A stretch of 64,000 nucleotides of DNA. Origin: Selaginella moellendorffii. Taxonomy: Eukaryota; Streptophyta; Lycopodiopsida; Selaginellales; Selaginellaceae. Where the stretch lies: contig NW_003314262.1 of NCBI RefSeq assembly GCF_000143415.4, positions 4,589,131 to 4,653,130 of the forward strand, written 5' to 3'. A program made the position numbers and the translations under genes. The notes below the pieces were generated by a model. The model was given only the letters and a program-made list of their open reading frames with translations. It was not told where the DNA came from and did not search any database. This document shows, piece by piece, positions 1 to 8,451 of the stretch; the first letter of the stretch is position 1, and every line of letters starts with the position of its first letter.

Positions 1-2374
1 ATCGCAGATGCGTCGGCGTCCCCCTGCTTTGCATTGGCATCAGGGTAGATGTACATGAGTCATGACTTTGTTCTTGATTCAGGTGTGGTGTTTTACTTGC
101 TGCATCTAGCTTTTCCATGGCATACTCAGCCACTAGATTCTTGTGGAATAAACCCTAAAGTTCTAAAAGCTTTGATTTTCAGATCTAGATAGAATTTCTT
201 TTTGAGGGGAGAATTTCCCTTATTTAAATCCATATCATTAGGATCTTGGGAAGCTTATTCTGCATCCACATCCTTTATGGGTGTCCCTTCTCTCAATATC
301 TCTCTCGGAGGAGATACTGGGGGATTTTCCTAAGCTATATAATGCTTTTAGATGTGCCGTAAAAAGATGAAAAATCCCATCTTCACTTGCCTTCCCTTGC
401 CTATCTATAAGGTAACATGCTTCATTTTAGCCACAAATCTATTGTAGGCGAAATGAATTATGTTTATTTGCCTTCCAATCTCGATAGCTTTCAATAGGCA
501 AGTTATCTTGATGTTAGCATTTTGTGCAACCATCCTCCCATCAATAATGGAACATAACACCTTAAGTCTAGCATAATAGTCAAGCTTTAAGTAAGTGAAT
601 TTGCCTCCTCGTCTAAATGTGTAGTTAGAGAAGATGTATTGATTAGGTATGCAATCTTTTTTGTTCATCATGATTATTTCACTCTTGTTATCTAGGCAAA
701 AAATCTGAGAAAACCAGGTGAGTCCAAAGGGATGGACTCACTCGCAAAAGAGAAATGCATGCTCTGTTAGATACCACTTTTGCATAAATTTGATCTTGTG
801 CTTGATTGATATTTCTCCTTCAAGTCAATTTCTTGCAATATATCTATAAACCATCTGGCTTGAAAAAAAAATTGGCCTAGCTAGTTCTTGAAATTTATGG
901 AGCTTGAGTTGCCATCAGGAAGCCATCCATCCCCAAGCTCTTGAAAGGAAGCTCGAACGTATTCTAGAAGTGTTATGCTAGTGCGCATTGGTAAGGAATT
1001 TTGTATCTCATACTTGAAGTAGCTCCTTAGTAGCTATAATATTCTAAGTGATATAGAGCTTCTCCTTCATCACATTCTCAAGTTTGCTCTCGAACCTCTT
1101 ATCATTGTTACAATGCCAAATGTTCAGGAGCTCCAAGCAAGAAGTTTGTTCATTGAATAAGAGTTTGCTTTTTGTGATGTTATAGATCAATTCTTTAGGT
1201 GCTTTACCATTTTCTGCAACGACAAGGATTTCAAAATGGAATGAGAAAGATAAAAGGGACTAACTTACTGCTACAAGAGTATATATTTGCAATGCAATCC
1301 AGCCAATCTTTATCGTGTTAGATGTCCACAATCTCAAGTAGTTTCTTCACCTTTGACTTCTTCGAGTTCAAAATGTGCTACTCTATTTGTCGTAGTTCAA
1401 GGTTGTTTTACACCTCATCCATCACTTGTGTAATCTTCAAGTATGAGTTGTTCCACCTTGACAATTGGCTAAAAGAAAAACTTGTGAGTATAAAACACAA
1501 GTTCATGCAAGAAAAGGATACTTTTGCCCAAATTACAACCAAAAAATCCATACGCACCTAGTACCAAGTAAGCAACTCTTAGCCTTTATGTGTTACAAGC
1601 TTTGCTTGAATTGCTTCCATAACTATGTGACTATACAGCATTTGGATTTCCTCGAGAGAAAACATGCCAATATATTAAAGATGCTCGATATCATGGACCA
1701 AGGTATGTGCTTGGAAAGAAAACTAATTAAGCCTGTAACATAGTTGGTGAGAACAAAGGTTATTAGTAAGGGATTCTTACATGTTGAATTTATGAAATAC
1801 TAGGTTGAGCCTCACAACTTAGTTTCGATCTTTGGCTCCACAAGTGTCACTGGAACACAAATAAGTCACTCATCATTATCCTGGAACTTCTCTTGGATAC
1901 ACGTCCAAAATGCTAGTGGTTTCCATCAATAATGAAGAACATCCACCCTACAAAGGTTTGTGTCTTATTGTGGCATGCCATCAAAGTATCAAACTCTTGA
2001 GATTTCCTCTACCATATTTGATCCCAAGTTTGCTCGATGTTGCGAGTAGCCATATCTATTTGATTTGTTCTAGGGAATGATGATAACATAATAAATGATC
2101 CAGCAATGTGCCCAAATCCAACCTTTGTGAAATAGGTATAAATAGCCATGTTGAAGTTATAGGTTGAGTGCACCCGATGACTCTGCTTAAGATGGCAAAG
2201 TGGAATTTAAAGATGTTAGGGTCCTTTCCAAGCCATTTCACCTAACACCCTACTAATATTTTGTTCTTGAGCTTGGATAATAGTCTCACATACTCGCTCA
2301 TTCAAGATTGTGTTGGCCTCTAGCATAGTTACCACCTCATTTTTGTGACCTTCAACAACAGCAATATGTCTGCC
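1..2374. other. Unassigned AT-rich sequence
   Basis: No open frame longer than about 90 codons and no protein family that I can recognise on either strand. The minus strand near 2056-2540 reads in short broken pieces that could be a decayed retrotransposon gag, but I cannot prove this. I see no RNA gene here. Confidence 0.4.
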
Positions 2375-2485
2375 ATTTCCACCACCAAGATCTACCCCAC
2401 CACCTATGGCACTAGGTGCCTTATTTCCACCACCAAGATCTGCCCCACCACCTATAGCACTAAGTGCCTCATTTCCACCACCACC
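2375..2485. repeat. 48-bp tandem repeat, two units plus a partial third
   Basis: Two successive units of 48 bases start at 2375 and 2423 with the same opening ATTTCCACCACCAAGATCT and differ at only a few bases. A third unit starts at 2471 and breaks off. On the minus strand the unit would code for a glycine-rich peptide (GGG followed by N/D), with a plausible retroelement gag context. Confidence 0.7.
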
Positions 2486-2989
2486 AGCAACTTCTCCTAT
2501 ACTATAGATAGGTTCTACATTTCCGCACTCTCTAGAACCATCTAGCTCTTACATGTTAACACCTAAATTAGGATCAACTATTACTTGGACCTAGACACTA
2601 TTGCTCCCACCATAGTCTTCCTCCAAAGTAGCTCCTTGAACTTGTACCTAGGGTGCTCGTTATATATAAGCGTGAAGTAGTTAGGAATGATTATAAAATC
2701 ATGTAGTATATAAATAACACTTAGACGTGTTAAGAAAAAACCCCATTCACTGTTGTATGCATTTGTATTAAATTAACCACTTTTTCTCTCACCTATGACT
2801 ATTTATACAAAGTAGAGTTGAGAGAGTGATATATGTTTATCCTTACTCATGCCTTTAGGGTTTGAGGCTGAGTTCTCTTTTATTCCTTTCTTCTCTTTTC
2901 TACATTTTTATCTCTGTTTATTTGTTACTATTTTATAGGCAAGGGCAAGAACGTGAGTATAGGTAGAAAAAGCCTTACTCACTTTTGGC

Positions 2990-3980
2990 AATAATGGTAG
3001 AACTATTGGCTTTAATATTGCCACAGGTGCAATATTATTCTAGACACAATATGATAAAAAAGATCATCCTATCTACTATGCCAGCAAATGCTTAAATCCT
3101 ACTGAGCATAATTACACAACTGTAGTTTACGCTTTAAAAAAATTTAAGCATTATCTTTTGGAAATAAAAGCAATTGTCTTTATTGACCATAAAGCTCTTT
3201 TATATCTTATTAATAAGCCATTGTTTGGCTAACTAGATGGTTTTTACTATTACAAGAATATAATCTTGAAATAGTATATAGACCTGGAAAATTTTATAAA
3301 TAGGCTAATTGCCTAAGTTGCATCATTATAGGAGGGTCACCTAATACTAAAGTAAATGAACTCCCATATGCTCATTTATTTGTAATCTTTATGCTTACCA
3401 CTTGGTTGGAAGATATACAAATTTATCTTTCTACACACCGTTCCACCTCATTATAGCTTACGAGAGAAAAAGAAGTTTTTTTTTTTGAGGACATGACATT
3501 ACTCTATTATAGGGGAGTGCCTATATAAATTAGACATCGATAAAACATTAAAGAGATGTGTTTATAAGCAAGAAAAAAAAAAAAATCCTAAGGGAAGCAC
3601 ACTTAAACTTATCAGGAGGCCATTTTGCAAATGAAATCACTACTAATAAAGTCTTATAAGTAGGGCTATGGTGGTTTATACTTGGAAAGATATAATAACT
3701 TTTTGCAAAAACTATGACATTTGCCAAAGGCATAAACTACTACCTAAAAAGTGAACTAAATCCATATAAAACATTTCATAAATGGGGATTAGATTTTATA
3801 GGACATATAATGACAAGAAGTAAGAGGAATAAATACATTTTAGTCACCATTAATTATATGACTAAATAGCAGAAGCTATACCTATAAAACAAGCCTCAAC
3901 TACTAACACTACCAAATTCCTCTATAAAAATATTATTGTAAAATTTGGTTAGAAAATGGAATGGTTTATTTATTTTGTTT
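2990..3980 (+). pseudogene. Decayed Ty3-type pol: RNase H and integrase remnant
   Basis: Broken reading frames show Ty3/gypsy signatures in the right order. Around 3060-3230 there is an RNase H stretch reading YYASKCLNPTEHNYTTVVYA, followed by a hydrophobic FIDHKALLYLI segment. Around 3770-3870 there is integrase-like sequence containing WGLDFIG and a following YILVTI stretch. Many stop codons and frame changes separate these pieces, so no protein is made. This is an old insertion on the plus strand, with no recognisable LTR of its own. Confidence 0.65.
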
Positions 3981-4514
3981 AAAATATCAGGCTCAGGAAT
4001 GGCTGAAGTGCACACCTTAAATGGGGATGATATTGCAATAATAAATTTAAATCATTTAAGGAAGTACTATGAAGTTATAAGCATAAATATTGTCTATATT
4101 TTAGTGTACAAAACTATGGATAAGTTCATGGATGAAGCCTTCACAAAGATTCATTGTGATGAGTTATCTAAATGCATAAATAGGGTGGCCAACTAGATGA
4201 AGGATAGGGGTCTAGAAAAATTCTTCAAAACTATATCAAACTTTATAGACCTATAGGAAGGCAGATTGTTTCTTTAATTATAGGATCCTATAAAACTTGC
4301 TTTCAAAATGGATGAAGGGGATATTAAGATCACTCAAGATTTTATTTCTAAGCTTTTTATCTCATCATAGAACTAGATAAGTGGAATTGGAGAGGAGTAG
4401 TCTTTCCTAATAAGCTCAGACAAGGATGTGTTCACTTAGAATAGAGGGAAAATACATCCCTGGGAAAGATTCATCTTTATACTAGAGAAACATTCATATA
4501 TCTGAGTGCTTTCT

Positions 4515-6235
4515 TATAAGCGACTAAATTTTCCATTCTACTTTAGTCACTTAACCACACCTTCAACCATTTGGAGGAGTCTCACTCACAACCTTCGTAA
4601 GTTCTATTTTGGACTTAGGGACTTGTAAGCCCCAAGAATGGCATCCATACCACTCAACCATTGCACTTGGTCCAAGTGATCCACATGTCCGATCCCATGA
4701 CCGACACCTCAAGATACGACCGACATACCAGCCCGTTACGCTAAGGCCATGCCCATTCACTTTGGTCACATAGGTAGTCAACCACCACCTACATCGTAGT
4801 CTCATCTCTCCAAAACTGGGCCATCCATCCATGAGTGACCATCCTAGGTCCACTCTTTAGCATCTTTAAAATGCCTACAAACATAAGGAATAGCCTTCCC
4901 CAATATCCTTTTTACAGTCTCTACTAAGTCCCTTTTCTGTCCATGGCCGTGTTCGCCAACACTGCCACTAGGACAAGGCCCACAGGCCCAACCACTAAAT
5001 CCCACTGTCCTCTGGGACTTCCTCATTATATGACCGTATCATTGGTCACTACACCAGAGGACCATTCCTCTTCCTTTCCATAATCTGGGACTTTGGGAGA
5101 ACATTTCGGAACACCGTGGCCTTACGCAAGCCTCATGGGTACTCTCCCCACCTTCCACCTTTGGGTGCTCTAGCCATGGGTTTAGAGCGAGGTTCCGTTG
5201 AGCCACGCTAGGTATCCAAATAGGTAATGCTACCCACACTTGGACTGAGAGCATCGGCCATTCGATCTCCCAAGGGAGCTAGAGCCGGCTCTTGAACACT
5301 TCACTAAGTTACCCCATTTGTTAGTCCATACTCACTCTAGGCTTGGACTTCCCAGTGGTTATCCCATACCCAACACTGGGTATAGCCTTCCTGGGCCAAA
5401 TTGGCCTTTCCTGGCTAAACTGGCTCCACTGGAATCCTCCCTCTACTATACTTTTGGAGCTCACCAAACCCCCAAGGGTCTGGGAGACGAACGCTTTGGG
5501 CTTTCACCCTCGGACTCAAACTCAAACTCGGACTCAGAGTCAGACTCGGACTCGGACTCGGACTCAGCCTCAGCCTTGGTCTCAGCCTCGGTCTCGGTCC
5601 CAGTCCCGATCTCGGTCTCAGTCTCGGTCTCGGTCTTGACTTCGGACTCCTTCTCGGACTCCATCTCAGGTCCACCTTGGACTCTATCTCGGACTCCATC
5701 TTGGTCCATCTCGGACTCCATCTCAGGTCCATCTTGAACTCCATCTCGGGTCCATCTTGGACTCCATCTCGGACTCCATCTCGGGTCCATCTCAGACTCC
5801 AGCTCGAGTCCATCTCAGACTCTATCTCAAACTCCATCTTGTTCCATCTCGGACTCCATCTCGGTCCATCTCGGACTCCATCTTTGGGTCCATCTCGGAC
5901 TCCATCTTAGGTCCACCTCGGTCCATCTTGGACTCCATCTCATATCCATCTCGGACTCCATTTCAGACTCCATCTTGGGTCCATCTTGGTCCATCTCAGA
6001 CTCTTCCATGTGTCATGTGTTGGTCCTCTTGTGTCCCTTTTCTAGAGACTCACTTATTGCTCGCTTGGTGCTTGTTCCTCAAGCATTTCATTGGGAGTTC
6101 CACTCCTACTCTCGACCTTTCAAGTCGGAGCTTTTAGTCCAAACGTGTTACGCTTGTTTAGCTTTTGCTTCGGCCACTACCATGTGGCACCCTTTCAGCT
6201 CCATTTTGGGGCTTAGGGATTTGTGTCTCACAACT
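4515..6235 (-). repeat. LTR-like repeat, copy 1 (longest)
   Basis: The sequence from 4515 (TATAAGCGACTAAATTTTCC) is closely repeated at 20036 and, in a more mutated form, at 36220. Copy 1 matches copy 2 up to about 5180 and matches the second half of copy 3 from about 5670 to 6235. Copy 2 is followed on the minus strand by a primer-binding-site-like sequence, which suggests that the repeat is an LTR of a minus-strand retroelement and that copy 1 is its downstream LTR. The right boundary near 6235 is approximate. Confidence 0.6.
5512..6000. repeat. TCGGACTC/TCCATCTCGGAC minisatellite
   Basis: A long run of hexamer (CTCGGA, CTCGGT) and 12-mer (TCCATCTCGGAC) units. It creates apparent serine/aspartate-rich or arginine/proline-rich open frames on both strands, which are low-complexity artefacts. 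The same motif in a C-to-T decayed form occurs in copy 3 at about 36730-36830, so the array belongs to the repeat family and is not a local expansion. Confidence 0.8.
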
Positions 6236-6733
6236 CCAACACCCACAGACGAAGTTCAATGTCCTTATCGAACGATAAATTATTTTATAAAGTAATACCA
6301 GCATGTATTACCCTTCCTATCCTTGGCACCTAGCCAATATTTGTCAAGGGTTGGACATCGAAGGCTCACCCTGCCTTGTCCATTCTCTAAGGAGCATAAT
6401 CTCTCCAACTTAAAGACTTATTTGACTATTTGTGGTGGTTCTCTCCTTTTATTAGTTTAGTTTTTGCTAAACCGGTTAGAGACACTTTCTCTATCTTGAT
6501 CCCACTACTCATTCTCGAGTAATCTTAGTTTCTATCAATATAACCATTCCTCTTTGGAACTTTTAATATTGACTTCTCGAAGTCAATTTCCTAGGTGTCT
6601 CCGACACCTTTCATTGCACATATTGTGCAAACTCCACTTCTCCATCCTAAAAAGTTCTCTACTTGAGGGCACCATCCTCCTCTTTTCTATTTTGTGCTAT
6701 CTTTAGCACTAAGTTCCAATTATCATAAATTGT

Positions 6734-6763
6734 GCTATAAAGCTCTATTTCGTTAAAGTGGGA
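6734..6763 (+). repeat. Left terminal inverted repeat (30 bp, perfect)
   Basis: This 30-base stretch is the exact reverse complement of 17451-17480. It begins GCTATAAAGC and ends AAAGTGGGA. Outside it, the preceding TGT matches the TGT after the right repeat. Inside it, the two ends diverge quickly. Confidence 0.85.
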
Positions 6764-6926
6764 TTTATTTAGTAAAATGGGACTAGGTACAAATTTTCAA
6801 GTATTTGAAAATGACGTGAAATTATATGTTTTTTGTCCAGGGGCTAGACATATCTGGGGCATGGTGACTAGCGCGGTGACTTTGTGTCCAGACTGAGTCC
6901 ATCTGGTTGTATAATAAATCTCATTG

Positions 6927-6987
6927 TCAAGGTGAACAAGCCGAATCTGAAGCTAAAGAAGAGCGATGGCATGCGCGCACACACTAT
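6927..6987 (-). repeat. Subterminal composite repeat (24-bp motif plus palindrome), inverted copy
   Basis: Bases 6927-6950 are the reverse complement of a motif seen at 8186-8209 and 8314-8337 (core ATTCGGMTTGTTCACCTTGA). Next to it at 6966-6987 is a copy of the 22-bp palindrome with an intact left arm ATGGCATG, centre CGCGCA and a decayed right arm. Confidence 0.7.
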
Positions 6988-7281
6988 TTGTTTGTTCATT
7001 GAGCGTGTGGTGAGCTTTCCAAGATGAACGTCATTCCTATTAGCCAAACATATAACTTAATGGTGAGAACATTTAGATATTATTCAATGTTATCTTTTTC
7101 TAACGAATCTAATTGTGAAGGTGTAGCAAGAGGCATTGCTAGTCTGGAGAAGTCATTTAACTCATTTGACCCTTAGTGTATTTTCATGAAACTAAATAAC
7201 ATTCATATTATTAAGGAATTTCTCTAGTACCTTTTTTTTACGACATAGAGGCTTGCATTTCTTTCAAAGGTGATTTAGTAA

Positions 7282-7392
7282 AAGGCCTGAGGGCACATGC
7301 CATTCTATTTCTCAGACTGGTATTAAGATATACTAGTGCAAAGGGAAAAAGGTATTTGGTGATCAAGTAAATGGCATGAGGGCACACGCCAT
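7282..7392. repeat. Palindrome pair (7282-7303 and 7371-7392)
   Basis: Two copies of the element-specific palindrome, start-to-start spacing 89 bases. The first has a decayed left arm (AAGGCCTG) and perfect right arm CATGCCAT. The second has arms ATGGCATG and CACGCCAT with centre AGGGCA. Confidence 0.75.
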
Positions 7393-7399
7393 TATAAGC

Positions 7400-7657
7400 C
7401 TAAGCGCTAGTGGACACCTCCTTTTTGGTACTCTCAGCGGTACTATCATCCTTCTCCGGGTCAGTTGTTTTGCTTTGGATTGTTGTCTCTGATGTTACTG
7501 GGGCATTTTCGATAGTTGTTAATGTTGCCGTTTGTTCAGAAAAATGATCACCTGGAGTATAGTACGAGGAGTTTGGAAGACTTATATATTCTACATCTTC
7601 ACCTATCTCCTTCTCCGTCTCCTTTTCTGCCTCACTTACAGATTTTGTGCTTGCCAT
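7400..7657 (-). CDS. Small acidic Ser/Thr/Glu-rich open frame (85 aa), unrecognised
   Basis: An ATG at 7657 opens an 85-codon frame on the minus strand, downstream of the transposase gene and on the same strand. The product would be rich in Glu, Ser, Thr and Lys and has no hydrophobic core, so it looks disordered. A TTTTAG acceptor-like sequence lies just upstream, so it may instead be a 3' exon of a spliced minus-strand transcript. I recognise no family, and it could be a chance frame. Confidence 0.3.
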   Translation of the reverse strand: MASTKSVSEAEKETEKEIGEDVEYISLPNSSYYTPGDHFSEQTATLTTIENAPVTSETTIQSKTTDPEKDDSTAESTKKEVSTSA

Positions 7658-7775
7658 GAGAACGCTCTTCACCCTAAAATATGGAGTTCGTTGTGTTATA
7701 AAAGGAAACCAACACACACGCTGCAAGGGAATGATGGTACATAAAGCACGTAAGCCCACAATATGGGTTTATGTG

Positions 7776-7912
7776 CCATTAATATGGGCCACACGCCATA
7801 TTATTAGATTTATGCACGTGTGATTGGTAAATGCATATGTCACATCATCTTTGTTTTACCTCACACACTATATCAGGCCTAATGAACCATATCACATGTG
7901 CGCACATGCTAT
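7776..7912. repeat. Degenerate palindromes (half-sites 7776-7799; site 7891-7912)
   Basis: Right half-arms (GTGCCAT, then CACGCCAT) occur at 7774-7780 and 7792-7799 with decayed left arms. At 7891-7912 the arms are degenerate (ATCACATG and CATGCTAT), yet the centre TGCGCA is still self-complementary. Confidence 0.55.
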
Positions 7913-7970
7913 ATATATGGAGAAGTATTATGCAAGGATAGAAAAATTCAATGCATGATTGTGGAGAGCA

Positions 7971-7992
7971 ATGGCATGAAGCCACATGCTAA
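7971..7992. repeat. Element-specific palindrome
   Basis: Left arm ATGGCATG, centre AAGCCA, right arm CATGCTAA. It lies 80 bases from the site at 7891, another close pair. Confidence 0.7.
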
Positions 7993-8130
7993 ATAACATT
8001 TTAGAGAAAGAATTAAAATAGAAACATGCAAACAGTACTGAGTGGACCAAGACTTAGAAGTGCACAATTGAATGAGGTATTTCTAATAAATATTTCACTC
8101 ACCTCATATAGGAATGGCTACCACTCTCAA

Positions 8131-8337
8131 ATGGCGTATCGCCTCATGCCATCACCTCGCAATTTGTTATAACAATCCGATGAATTCATATTCGGCTTGT
8201 TCACCTTGAACTTTAAGTAAGATTTGCTAGAACAACTAAGAATTTATACTTGTTATTTGTATCATCTCACCTAGGAATGGCATAAGGCCACATGCCATCA
8301 CGCCTCCTCTGATTCAGATTCGGATTGTTCACCTTGA
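8131..8337 (+). repeat. Two direct copies of the composite repeat (palindrome plus 24-bp motif)
   Basis: Palindromes at 8131-8152 (ATGGCGTA, centre TCGCCT, CATGCCAT) and 8277-8298 (ATGGCATA, centre AGGCCA, CATGCCAT) are each followed by the 24-base motif (8186-8209 and 8314-8337). They sit 3' of the transposase stop codon and so in its trailer region. The inverted copy near the left end (6927-6987) gives these repeats both orientations within 1.4 kb. Confidence 0.75.
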
Positions 8338-8451
8338 AATAAAATACATTAAAAACTTAGTAAAAGAATATTAATGAATCTCACCTTGAACCCAGGTTAT
8401 GAATGCTCTTGCTGCATCTCTTGCATGGTCTGGCAAGGTGATGGTGGCACT

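Noticed and set aside
5318-6137. Several 60-140 codon frames on both strands rich in Ser/Asp or Arg/Pro (would look like SR proteins)
   Set aside because: They are all created by the TCGGAC minisatellite, which is open in several frames; no conserved domain and no splice structure.
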